A stretch of DNA of 13,809 bases, taken from contig REAQ01000019.1 in NCBI GenBank assembly GCA_004294195.1, positions 1 to 13,809 on the forward strand. The letters run 5' to 3'. Shown here one piece after another: positions 7,507 to 13,809 of the stretch; the stretch's first letter is position 1, and each line of letters starts with the position of its first letter. Made by a program: the position numbers and the translations under genes. The notes under the pieces were generated by a model. The model did no database searches. It had not been told where the DNA came from and saw only the letters and a program-made list of their open reading frames with translations. The DNA is from Sphingobacteriales bacterium. Its GTDB lineage: Bacteria; Bacteroidota; Bacteroidia; Chitinophagales; Chitinophagaceae.

Positions 7507-8901
7507 TTACTTGGTCTCTTTTCCAAGGGACTGTTGCTTTTCACGGTAGGCCTGGTTGAACGTCTTGGGTGCAAAATGGAGTTCACCCCGCAGGTGGGTC
7601 CAGCTTTTGAAGAGACTGTTCACCACAAAATTTTTCATCTTCCCCGTACCCAGGTTCATGGCGGTTCTGCTCAATGAGGCACGGCGCCACATTTTCCATG
7701 CAATCCTTTCGCCCAACGAACTTGAACCCCCGGCCACCGCTTCATAGCGGTTCTCCAGCAACAATTCATGCAGGTTGATCCTGACCGGACAAACCTCGGT
7801 ACAGTTGCCGCACAATGAAGAAGCATAGCTCAGGTGTTTCCATTCACCCATATTTCGCAGGTGAGGCGTGATCACGCTTCCCACAGGGCCACTATATGTT
7901 GTACCATATGCATGCCCTCCAATATTCTTATACACCGGACAGGCATTGAGGCAGGCCCCACATCGGATGCAATACAAACCCTCCCGGGACTTGGCATTGA
8001 GCAGATTGGTACGGCCGTTGTCCAGCAGGATCACAAACATTTTCTCCGGACCATCTGTCTCTTCTTCTTTCCTCGGACCACTGATGATGGAATTATATAC
8101 CGTGATTTTCTGACCTGTACCAAAGGTTGCCAGCAAGGGCCAGAATAATCCGAGATCTTTCAGTTCAGGAATCAATTTCTCGATACCTACCAGTACAATA
8201 TGTGTTTTTGGCCAGGCACTGCTGAGCCTTGCGTTCCCTTCGTTTTCTGTGAGCGCAATGGAACCAGTATCTGCAATGATAAAATTAGCACCCGTAATAC
8301 CTACCTGGGCCTGCACATACTTCTTACGAAGTTTCTCCCGTGCCACCAGTGTAAGCTCTTCTGGTGAAAGGTCAGGCGCGGTATGCAGTTTCTCCGCAAA
8401 CAATTTCGCAACATCTTCTTTGCTCTTGTGCATCGCCGGCGTCACAATATGGTAAGGCGGCTCTCCATCCAATTGCTGGATATACTCTCCAAGATCCGTC
8501 TCCACACTTTCTATCTGGTGCTGTTCAAGGAAATCATTGAGGTGGATCTCTTCCGTAGCCATACTTTTGCTTTTCACTACGGTTGTGCATTGCTCGGCCT
8601 TGCAGATGTCAAGGATGGCCTGCTGCGCTTGTTCAGTTGTCTCTGCCCATATCACTTTGCCACCGTTTCTGGTAAAGTTAAATTCAAACTGCTCAAGGTA
8701 TCGGTCAAGCTTTTCAATGGCCCGCCATTTCAGGTTCTTTGCTTTCTTGCGGGCAAGCTCGAGGTGTTCAAACTGGGCCTTCCCATGCGGGACCACCGCG
8801 TTGTATTTACCAATATTGAAATTGATCTTCCTCCGATGATCCAGGTCAGGTGCCATCTCGGCACTTCGTTCCAAAAATTTCTCTGCCTGTTCTGAATGCA
8901 T
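7507..8901 (-). CDS. lutB: LutB-like iron-sulfur protein (lactate utilisation LUD family)
   Basis: The product is a 464-residue protein close in length to B. subtilis LutB (about 476), the iron-sulfur subunit of the LutABC L-lactate oxidation complex. A LUD domain covers about 40-285 with VKSKSMATEEI near 110-120, GITGANFIIADTGSIAL near 201-217 and NEGNARLSS near 220-228. A ferredoxin-like part follows. CIRCGACLNACPVY (Cys311, 314, 317, 321) fits a 4Fe-4S site, and CGNCTEVCPVRI (Cys364, 367, 371) supplies most of a second. I chose the ATG at 8901 (MHSEQAEKF) because it lies 4 bases after the DUF3109 stop. A longer frame from 8967 would overlap that gene by about 60 bases and adds an unlikely N-terminus. 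LutA- and LutC-like genes are not next to it. The family is secure; lactate as substrate is inferred from homology. Confidence 0.9.
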   Translation of the reverse strand: MHSEQAEKFLERSAEMAPDLDHRRKINFNIGKYNAVVPHGKAQFEHLELARKKAKNLKWRAIEKLDRYLEQFEFNFTRNGGKVIWAETTEQAQQAILDICKAEQCTTVVKSKSMATEEIHLNDFLEQHQIESVETDLGEYIQQLDGEPPYHIVTPAMHKSKEDVAKLFAEKLHTAPDLSPEELTLVAREKLRKKYVQAQVGITGANFIIADTGSIALTENEGNARLSSAWPKTHIVLVGIEKLIPELKDLGLFWPLLATFGTGQKITVYNSIISGPRKEEETDGPEKMFVILLDNGRTNLLNAKSREGLYCIRCGACLNACPVYKNIGGHAYGTTYSGPVGSVITPHLRNMGEWKHLSYASSLCGNCTEVCPVRINLHELLLENRYEAVAGGSSSLGERIAWKMWRRASLSRTAMNLGTGKMKNFVVNSLFKSWTHLRGELHFAPKTFNQAYREKQQSLGKETK

Positions 8902-8905
8902 GTAT

Positions 8906-9505
8906 TTATTTTTTAGGCCGATGGGTGGCTTCAAAGTAGTCCAGCGCCACTTGGTGCAGGGCCTCATAAAACTCTTCTCCGAATTTACGGATTAATGGCT
9001 CTTTGAGGAACTGGTACACGGGCACCTTTAGTTTCTTACCCAAAGAACATGCCGGAGCGCACATGGTTTCCCTTGGCTCGTAATTTAATTTCTCGTAGCC
9101 TGAATATTTTGAAGTTGAGGCCTTTATGGGATAAAGGTGGCAGGAAATGGGCTTTTTCCAGTTGGTCAACCCGTCATTGTAGGCTTGCTCAAACGCACAC
9201 TTGATGATCCCCTGCCCGTCCCGATAACCATAAGCACAGATTCCTCCATTAACCGTGGGGGTAACCCAGCCAAACTCCTGGTCATAACGGTACAGCCCCT
9301 GCCTTTCCAACTCAGCCTTTCCATCTTTGGTGAGGTATTTCTCCACTTTTCCGGCGGCGTCCCTGACAATTTCCAATTCCTCATTGGTGAGGGGCGCACC
9401 TGCATCACCATCTTCGCAACATCCCCCTTTACAACGGGAAAGATCACAAACAAATTTCTCTGAAACGATATCGTCAGAAATCAGGACATTATCGATGGCA
9501 ATCAT
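8906..9505 (-). CDS. Cysteine-rich DUF3109-family protein
   Basis: This 199-residue soluble protein has nine cysteines (20, 25, 29, 30, 90, 103, 122, 149, 153). The N-terminal cluster CDLSRCKGGCC and the spaced later cysteines, with ISCHLYPI (120-127) and CAPAC (149-153), match my recollection of the DUF3109 family, which is common in Bacteroidota and resembles YkgJ-type CxxxCxxCC metal-binding proteins. The pattern suggests that it binds zinc or an iron-sulfur cluster; the reaction is unknown. It is followed after 4 bases by the lutB-like gene, so the two are probably translated from the same message and may work together, for example in iron-sulfur handling (inference). The start is preceded at 9-10 bases by a TATCTTTG box, which would give a nearly leaderless transcript. 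Confidence 0.85.
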   Translation of the reverse strand: MIAIDNVLISDDIVSEKFVCDLSRCKGGCCEDGDAGAPLTNEELEIVRDAAGKVEKYLTKDGKAELERQGLYRYDQEFGWVTPTVNGGICAYGYRDGQGIIKCAFEQAYNDGLTNWKKPISCHLYPIKASTSKYSGYEKLNYEPRETMCAPACSLGKKLKVPVYQFLKEPLIRKFGEEFYEALHQVALDYFEATHRPKK

Positions 9506-9509
9506 AATC

Positions 9510-9517
9510 CAAAGATA
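9510..9517 (-). promoter_or_regulatory. Candidate -7 box (TATCTTTG) immediately before the DUF3109 gene
   Basis: On the minus strand TATCTTTG fits TAnnTTTG exactly and ends 4 bases before the ATG (9505). No TTG lies at the usual -33 distance; that region is the heptamer tract. If used, transcription would begin at or next to the start codon, giving a leaderless mRNA for DUF3109, lutB and the deacetylase gene. Confidence 0.35.
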
Positions 9518-9551
9518 GCTAATAGCTAGTAGCTAATAGCGATTGGCTACT
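9517..9551. repeat. Degenerate 7-bp tandem tract at the gldD stop
   Basis: Five 7-base units follow one another with exact period: agctaat, agctagt, agctaat, agcgatt and ggctact (unit starts 9517, 9524, 9531, 9538, 9545, plus strand). The last unit contains the TAG stop of gldD on the minus strand, and the other end abuts the candidate -7 box of the DUF3109 gene. The tract therefore fills almost the whole 41-base gap between the two genes. Heptanucleotide short tandem repeats are known between genes in some cyanobacteria (STRR). I do not know of a named family in Bacteroidota. Confidence 0.8.
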
Positions 9552-10182
9552 TCTTCCACTTAAAGGTCTTGATAATATGCTTCATATCTTCTTTCAGGAA
9601 GTCGTTAACCGGCGCAAGGGAATCTGCATTGGGTGAAGCATCAAAGTATAAAGCGCCGCGCAGGAAATGACGCGTGGTGTCCGTTACAAAAAACTGGTTG
9701 GCCGTAGCGGCATTCCCTCCAACGGAAAAATATACACCCGAGATGCCATTGGCGGTACGGAAAAGCGAATCATCAATGGAACTGGCTTTCACACTGTGCT
9801 TGAAACTCATCTTGAATGCTTCTTCACGAAGCCCTTCAAAAGTGTTGGGCACCAGCGAGTCTTTGTACCCATTGGCTGTTTTGATTTTATACACAGAGTT
9901 ACCGCCGATGGTTTTAAAACTCATATAGATCCGGCTGGAAAATTCCGGGAAATCGATATTGATCCAATAAGGATTGTCAGGATTATCGTCAAAAAGTGTA
10001 CTGTCTTTATTCACCTTCCCATAAACCGGATATTCAAAACTGTAGGGATAACCCGGCAGGTCAAAAAGCTGGTACTTCTTCTCTGGAAGTTCAATATGAT
10101 AGTAACTCCTGGGCTTAGGCGTAAAAGGACTGTTGCAGGAGAACAACAAAAGCGCACTGGTCAGGATCAGGATTTGCTTCAT
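9547..10182 (-). CDS. gldD: Gliding motility lipoprotein GldD
   Basis: GldD is a lipoprotein needed for gliding motility in Flavobacterium johnsoniae, where it is associated with the gliding/type IX secretion machinery. The 211-residue product has a short signal peptide ending in the lipobox LLFSC (Cys16). It then has the family's conserved N-terminal segment with PKPRSYYHIELPEKKY (22-37) and YPYSFEYPVYGKV (45-57), and a WINIDFPEFSSRIY segment (73-86). It lies directly after gldE: the gldE TGA and the gldD ATG share one base (TGATG), which suggests translational coupling. Its own stop lies in a heptamer tract. Whether this organism glides cannot be told from the window, since gldD and gldE also occur in non-gliding Bacteroidota. 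The assignment rests on motif and neighbour together. Confidence 0.93.
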   Translation of the reverse strand: MKQILILTSALLLFSCNSPFTPKPRSYYHIELPEKKYQLFDLPGYPYSFEYPVYGKVNKDSTLFDDNPDNPYWINIDFPEFSSRIYMSFKTIGGNSVYKIKTANGYKDSLVPNTFEGLREEAFKMSFKHSVKASSIDDSLFRTANGISGVYFSVGGNAATANQFFVTDTTRHFLRGALYFDASPNADSLAPVNDFLKEDMKHIIKTFKWKK

Positions 10183-11525
10183 CAGTCTACATTCGTTGGG
10201 TTGATCTCAATACTCATCCGCTTGATACGGTTCTTGTCTACTTCCAGCACTTTGAAATGAAAGTCTCCCACGGAGATGTCCTGGTTCACACTCGGAATTT
10301 CACCGGCAATTTCCAATGCCAGGCCAGCCATCGTTTCACTATCTCCGCGCACCGCATCAAAGGTATCCAGGGGAAGGTCCATCAGCCTGCAGGCTTCAAT
10401 GATCATTGTTCTTCCTTCCACAATGAAGTGCTTATCATCAATTTTTTTAAACCCAGTATCTTCTTCATCAAACTCGTCCCTGATATCGCCAATCACTTCT
10501 TCCATGATATCTTCAAGCGTCACAATACCTTCCGTACCGCCAAACTCATCCACCACCACTGCAAAATGGATGTGCTTGGTTTGAAATTCTTTCAGCAGGT
10601 CCTCAATCAATTTATGTTCATGCACAAAGAATGGTTGCCGCAAGAGCTTGTGCCAATCGAAATCATCTCCTTCGTCTATGAATGGGATCAGGTCCTTGGT
10701 ATGCAGTATTCCTGTAACATTATCCAGGTTCTCTTTATAAACGGGTAGTCTTGAATAGGTGAGCTCCTGAACTTTCTCCATCAGCTCAGGAAACGGCGTA
10801 CCCAGTTCAATACCATGCACATCCAGGCGGCTTCGCATGATCTGCCTCACTGTAATGTTGCCAAATTTGATGATGCCTTTCAGCATGTTCTTCTCTTCCT
10901 CCGTTGCATCTTTTGAAGTAGTGAGGTCGATGGCTTCATCCAGTTCTTCCAAACTGTAGGTAGACGACTTCCCACCGCCGAGGGATTTCTCAATGCGGTC
11001 ACTGTAGCTTACGAGCCATGCGCTTATGCCCCGGAACAGGTAGTGGACCGCAGAGACTAAGAAAGCAGTATAGTAAGCAAAGCGAAGGTTATTCTGGGCT
11101 GCCCAAACCTTAGGCACCACTTCTGACATCAATACCAGAACGGCACTGATGGAAAGGATCTTGACCAGAAGGCCAATGAAAAAGCTGGCGTCCAGATCAG
11201 TCAGTTCATCAAAAAGAAAATTAGCGATAATGATCACTGCAATATTCGCCAGTGTATTCACAACAGACAGTGTAGCCAGCAGTGTTTTGGGTTCATCCAG
11301 CAATGCGAGGATCCTGCGGGAAGAAGGATGTTGCTTGGTTTTAAGAACATTGAGGTCTTTGTACGATAATGAAAAATATGCTACCTCTGCGCCAGACACG
11401 ATGAAGGATAACACCAGCATGGCCATCAAAACCACCACGAGCAAAGTGACGGTAGATTGAGGTGGCACATTCAAGAGAACAGGTTTCAGGAATGGAAGGA
11501 TCAGGCCAGAAATGGTATCGTGCAA
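10182..11525 (-). CDS. gldE: GldE: CNNM/CBS/CorC-type membrane protein
   Basis: This 447-residue membrane protein has the architecture of the CNNM/HlyC-CorC family: a DUF21/CNNM membrane domain (about 24-195, with SGAEVAYFSLS at 44-54), a CBS pair (about 225-345, ending VDEFGGTEGIVTLEDIMEEV, 325-344) and a C-terminal CorC_HlyC domain (about 360-440). DLTTSKDATEEEKNMLKGI (200-218) and its place directly before gldD identify it as GldE. Family members are linked to Mg2+ or Co2+ transport; GldE's exact role is unknown, though extra copies are reported to suppress a gldB defect in F. johnsoniae. The frame is blocked by TAA six codons upstream and holds no ATG before codon 34, so I chose the TTG at 11525. 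A GTG at codon 20 (11468) is an alternative. It begins 44 bases after ssb. Confidence 0.92.
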   Translation of the reverse strand: MHDTISGLILPFLKPVLLNVPPQSTVTLLVVVLMAMLVLSFIVSGAEVAYFSLSYKDLNVLKTKQHPSSRRILALLDEPKTLLATLSVVNTLANIAVIIIANFLFDELTDLDASFFIGLLVKILSISAVLVLMSEVVPKVWAAQNNLRFAYYTAFLVSAVHYLFRGISAWLVSYSDRIEKSLGGGKSSTYSLEELDEAIDLTTSKDATEEEKNMLKGIIKFGNITVRQIMRSRLDVHGIELGTPFPELMEKVQELTYSRLPVYKENLDNVTGILHTKDLIPFIDEGDDFDWHKLLRQPFFVHEHKLIEDLLKEFQTKHIHFAVVVDEFGGTEGIVTLEDIMEEVIGDIRDEFDEEDTGFKKIDDKHFIVEGRTMIIEACRLMDLPLDTFDAVRGDSETMAGLALEIAGEIPSVNQDISVGDFHFKVLEVDKNRIKRMSIEINPTNVD

Positions 11526-11569
11526 AACTTGAGTTTTGGTTTACAAAAGCAAAAATAGCGATTGCTGCT

Positions 11570-11980
11570 TTAGAATGGCATATCTCCCGGGTGGTCCGTC
11601 ATGGGTGGAATTTCATCCATCCCGCTGTCTGATCCGCCGCCGCCGTCCATCCGCTTATCTAACATGATCAGGTTGTCGCCAACCACTTCCGTGGCAAATT
11701 TCCTGTTGCCCTCTTTATCTTCCCAACTTCTTGTGCGCAACCTGCCTTCAACATAAATCAGACTACCCTTGTGTAAATATTTATGGGCCAGTTCTGCCAG
11801 TCCGCGCCACAACACCACAGTATGCCATTCCGTTTGGCTAATGAGCTTACCGGTCCTGTCCTTATACGTCTCAGTGGTTGCCAATGGGAATTTTGCCACG
11901 CCAATATTTCCTTCGAGATACTGAACATCCGGATCTTTACCCAGATTTCCTATCAGCATCACCCTGTTTACGCCTCTCAT
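11570..11980 (-). CDS. ssb: Single-stranded DNA-binding protein
   Basis: SSB coats single-stranded DNA during replication, repair and recombination and recruits partner proteins through its C-terminal tip. The 136-residue product has the OB-fold across about 1-110, starting MRGVNRVMLIGNLGKDPDV, with the typical EWHTVVLWRGLAELAHKYLHKG (51-72) and IYVEGRLRTRSWEDKEG (75-91). A short Gly/Ser/Asp-rich linker follows. The tail ends in DMPF, the acidic-hydrophobic tip that binds partners (DDIPF in E. coli). The linker is short compared with E. coli SSB (178 residues). It lies 50 bases after mutY and 44 before gldE. A TATTTTTG octamer at 11557-11550 in the second gap has no -33 partner. SSB, MutY and gldED are neighbours in other Bacteroidota as well, from my general knowledge. 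Confidence 0.97.
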   Translation of the reverse strand: MRGVNRVMLIGNLGKDPDVQYLEGNIGVAKFPLATTETYKDRTGKLISQTEWHTVVLWRGLAELAHKYLHKGSLIYVEGRLRTRSWEDKEGNRKFATEVVGDNLIMLDKRMDGGGGSDSGMDEIPPMTDHPGDMPF

Positions 11981-12030
11981 ATGACTCTGTTTTTACCTTA
12001 ACTATAAATCCTGCCTAAGCCTTACCTAAA

Positions 12031-13101
12031 TTACAATTTTTCGTGCATAAACGAAACGATGAACTTAGGGAAGGCGAGCTTACGTACCGCTGAAAGATCA
12101 ACGGCGGTCAGGTGTTCCAGGCCTTTAGCGGGCGAGGCAAGCCTTATATGTATAAATTTACCGATGATCTCCTGGTGGGTGAGTTGTTGTTTCATATTCA
12201 TCGATTCATGGACCAGGGTTGATCCTTTCCCGGCAATTTGCTTCACTTCATTTGATGCCAGGATCGCTTCTGTAGTAAGCAATTGATCTGCTTCTAGCAG
12301 GAAAAACTCAAATAAACCCTGCCAGATGTCTTTGTCTGTTCTTTTCCGGACATACACATTCCGTTGGAACTCAAAGATGATGTAATGAAAAAACCGCTGG
12401 GTACGCACCAGTTTTTTCGACTTGAAGGGGAGCTGTTCCACTCTATTGTTTTTCAGGGCAACGCAAGTTCGTTTAAAAGGGCAGGTAGCGCATAAGGGTT
12501 GTCGAGGCTTACACACGGTTGCACCAAAATCCATGATGGCCTGGTTATAAGCTGCAGGCTGTTTCTGATCTATTAGATCCTGCGCCAGTATGCTCATGCG
12601 TTTTCTTGTTTCCGGAAGATCTACAGCCTCTTCTATCCCAAAGTAGCGGCTCAGCACCCTGATCACATTGCCATCCACCACGGCAAAGGGAAGGTCAAAT
12701 GCAAAGGATGCGATGGCAGCGGCGGTATAGGGACCGATGCCATTTAGGGCAAGGATGGAGGGGTAGGTTGAAGGAAAGGCACCTTTCAGTTCATAAGTAA
12801 TATATCGAGCTGTTTTAAGCAGGTTCCGGCAGCGGGAATAGTAACCCAGACCTTCCCAAAGTTTGAAGACCTCATCATCAGGGGCCAGTGCCAGTTCATG
12901 GATGGTGGGATATGTTTCGATGAATCGCTCATAATACGCCAATCCCTGCTCTACGCGGGTCTGCTGAAGGATGACCTCGCTGAGCCATACGCGGTAGGGG
13001 TCTTTCACCCCTTTCCAAGGCATTTTCCGTTGGTTCACGGAATGGTGCCATTCCAACAAAAGGGCGGCAAATGCCCGCCCACTAGCCTTTTTCAAGCCCA
13101 T
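12031..13101 (-). CDS. mutY: A/G-specific adenine DNA glycosylase
   Basis: MutY removes adenine mispaired with 8-oxoguanine. The 356-residue product (start at 13101, MGLKKASG) has the catalytic Glu42 in WLSEVILQQTRV and the helix-hairpin-helix NGIGPYTAAAIASFAF (120-135). The catalytic Asp143 is in AVVDGNVIRVLSR. The 4Fe-4S loop C-x6-C-x2-C-x5-C has Cys197, 204, 207 and 213. A C-terminal NUDIX-like 8-oxoG recognition domain follows from about 230, with VRKRTDKDIWQGLFEFFLLE. An upstream in-frame ATG at 13179 would add 26 residues with several Cys and His and no family match. The inner start gives the normal length, so I prefer it. I find no TAnnTTTG box before the gene. It is probably the first gene of the minus-strand block (mutY, ssb, gldE, gldD). 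Confidence 0.96.
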   Translation of the reverse strand: MGLKKASGRAFAALLLEWHHSVNQRKMPWKGVKDPYRVWLSEVILQQTRVEQGLAYYERFIETYPTIHELALAPDDEVFKLWEGLGYYSRCRNLLKTARYITYELKGAFPSTYPSILALNGIGPYTAAAIASFAFDLPFAVVDGNVIRVLSRYFGIEEAVDLPETRKRMSILAQDLIDQKQPAAYNQAIMDFGATVCKPRQPLCATCPFKRTCVALKNNRVEQLPFKSKKLVRTQRFFHYIIFEFQRNVYVRKRTDKDIWQGLFEFFLLEADQLLTTEAILASNEVKQIAGKGSTLVHESMNMKQQLTHQEIIGKFIHIRLASPAKGLEHLTAVDLSAVRKLAFPKFIVSFMHEKL

Positions 13102-13297
13102 ACACCCATGAAAATTACACATGTATTGGTTACAAATACAATTTTTGTGAAAATGATGCGTTTCTTTACAATGCCACACGGGTCACTTAATGAATTGAAT
13201 TCGTTAATTTTAGACCCTGTACGTGCCAACAAAATCCTGGTATCCTGTACAGTGGGGCGTTAAAATTTTTAATATCCCATTTTAAAAAACTCAGAAA
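13102..13297. other. Divergent intergenic region between mutY and the HU-family gene
   Basis: This 196-bp spacer must hold the promoters of mutY (minus) and the HU-like gene (plus). It is AT-rich next to the HU start (ttaaaatttttaatatcccattttaa, 13261-13286 approximately). No exact TAnnTTTG box was found on either strand; the closest are TAATTTTA (13205-13212, plus) and TGTATTTG before mutY (minus), each with one mismatch. CTGTAC occurs twice (13217 and 13246 approximately). No known operator or RNA was recognised. Confidence 0.5.
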
Positions 13298-13621
13298 ATG
13301 AGAAAAGCCGATCTGATCAACAACATTTCCGAGAAAACCGGAATTCCTAAGGTGGATGTCCTTGTAGCCCTTGAGACGATGTTCAAGGAAGTAAAGGAAT
13401 CTCTTGCAAAAGGAGAAAATATCTACATCAGGGGTTTTGGCTCCTTCATCACCAAGAAGAGGGCTGCCAAAATTGGCCGTAACATCAAGAAAAACACGGC
13501 TGTACACATCCCAGCCCATTTTATTCCTGCCTTCAAACCCGCCAAGGAGTTTGTACAGGAAGTAAAGAAATTGCAGCTTGACACCGCCATTAAAGATGAT
13601 GGTGCGGAAGAAATGGTTTAA
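13298..13621 (+). CDS. HU/IHF-family DNA-binding protein
   Basis: This small histone-like protein bends and compacts DNA. The 107 residues start MRKADLINNISEKTGIPKVDV (helices 1-2) and include the beta-arm entry IYIRGFGSFITKKRAAKIGRN (42-62), the arm with Pro71 (VHIPAH) for intercalation, and FIPAFKPAKEF (75-85) at the end of the fold. It carries about 17 extra residues at the C-terminus compared with the 90-residue E. coli HU, ending in an acidic tail (KDDGAEEMV). It is divergent from mutY. A membrane-anchored protein gene follows after 30 bases; a 5-bp hairpin in the gap (13622-13638) is too weak to call a terminator. Confidence 0.95.
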   Translation: MRKADLINNISEKTGIPKVDVLVALETMFKEVKESLAKGENIYIRGFGSFITKKRAAKIGRNIKKNTAVHIPAHFIPAFKPAKEFVQEVKKLQLDTAIKDDGAEEMV

Positions 13622-13651
13622 CTGCGTTAATTTCGCAGCTAAATCAAATCG

Positions 13652-13809
13652 ATGAAGCAGCAATGGCTTGTTGCGATTGGCAGTATTATCCTGTTATTCG
13701 GACTATATTTTTTTGGAAGAACGAAGCCGAATCCTAAAGGGGTTACCCAAACCACTTCGGATACGGCTTCTTCCATTTCCGGCCCTGCCCAAATGTTGGA
13801 ACAGGCGAA
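13652..13809 (+). CDS. N-terminal fragment of an unidentified membrane-anchored protein (3' end outside window)
   Basis: The frame opens at an ATG 30 bases after the HU stop and is open to the window edge (52 codons). The visible part starts MKQQWLVAIGSIILLFGLYF, a single signal-anchor segment at about 5-21 with positive residues after it (GRTKPNPKG). A Ser/Thr/Pro-rich linker follows and then what may be the start of a helix (AQMLEQA). No domain can be recognised. In related genomes a tetratricopeptide-repeat protein is often found next to this HU gene, which would fit a membrane anchor followed by helices, but this is only inference from memory. Confidence 0.65.
   Translation, partial: MKQQWLVAIGSIILLFGLYFFGRTKPNPKGVTQTTSDTASSISGPAQMLEQA

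Noticed and set aside
8902..8967. Longer LutB start at 8967
   Set aside because: It overlaps the DUF3109 coding region by about 60 bases and adds a non-conserved Trp/Pro-rich stretch; the ATG at 8901 gives the family length and a 4-base gap.
11550..11557. TATTTTTG as a gldE promoter
   Set aside because: The octamer fits but no TTG/TTTG lies 17-23 bases upstream, and the gap is a short, T-rich spacer within a likely operon.
13102..13179. 26-residue Cys/His-rich N-terminal extension of MutY from the ATG at 13179
   Set aside because: It would make MutY longer than usual, has no family match and fills the divergent promoter region; the inner ATG at 13101 gives a normal N-terminus.
13108..13263. 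51-codon plus-strand frame across the mutY-HU gap (leader peptide?)
   Set aside because: It is the end of a longer open frame antisense to mutY, the start overlaps the mutY start region, and the peptide shows no signal, repeat or attenuator-like hairpin.
13622..13638. Hairpin ctgcg/cgcag after HU as a terminator
   Set aside because: The stem has only 5 bp with a 7-base loop and no following T-run.
1..13809. Mobile element, defence island or other new multi-gene system
   Set aside because: No transposase, integrase, terminal inverted repeats, tRNA, CRISPR repeat or composition break was seen; nearly all genes belong to recognised core families.

Overview
The window is an ordinary-looking stretch of a Bacteroidota chromosome, most likely Chitinophagaceae or a close relative. 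The evidence is the gldE-gldD pair, a DUF7033-type polysaccharide deacetylase, a DUF3109 protein, TAnnTTTG-type promoter sequences (the Bacteroidota sigma-A signature) and little use of Shine-Dalgarno sites. There are no RNA genes, CRISPR arrays, transposases, phage genes or integration sites that I can see.

Left part (1-6203). The 3' end of carB enters from the left edge and stops at a perfect 22-bp inverted repeat. This looks like a two-way terminator shared with a convergent FAS1-domain lipoprotein gene on the minus strand. Divergent from that gene, the plus strand carries a compact comEC-type DNA-uptake channel gene, then purH, then an EamA/DMT transporter gene. The best promoter in the window (TTTG-N19-TAGCTTTG) lies in the last codons of comEC and points into purH.

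Middle and right part (6200-13101, all minus strand). Seven genes are packed tightly and read from right to left: mutY, ssb, gldE, gldD, DUF3109, lutB-like and deacetylase. This mixes DNA maintenance (MutY, SSB), the cell-envelope gliding/secretion accessory pair (GldE, GldD), a cysteine-rich protein, an iron-sulfur lactate-utilisation subunit and a sugar-deacetylase-like protein. Gaps are 4-50 nt, with a 1-nt TGATG overlap between gldE and gldD, so co-transcription is likely, at least in blocks. The block meets the EamA gene tail to tail with a 4-bp overlap and no visible terminator.

Right edge (13102-13809). A 196-bp divergent region separates mutY from an HU/IHF-like DNA-binding protein gene on the plus strand. 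That gene is followed by the start of an unidentified membrane-anchored protein cut by the window edge.

I found no convincing new multi-gene system. The items most worth a second look are: an apparent in-frame loss of about 40 residues in the EamA transporter; two short 7-bp-periodic tracts, each of which supplies a gene's TAG stop codon; a CarB that ends where the allosteric MGS-like domain should begin; a deacetylase with altered NodB motifs; and a lutB-like gene without visible lutA or lutC partners.
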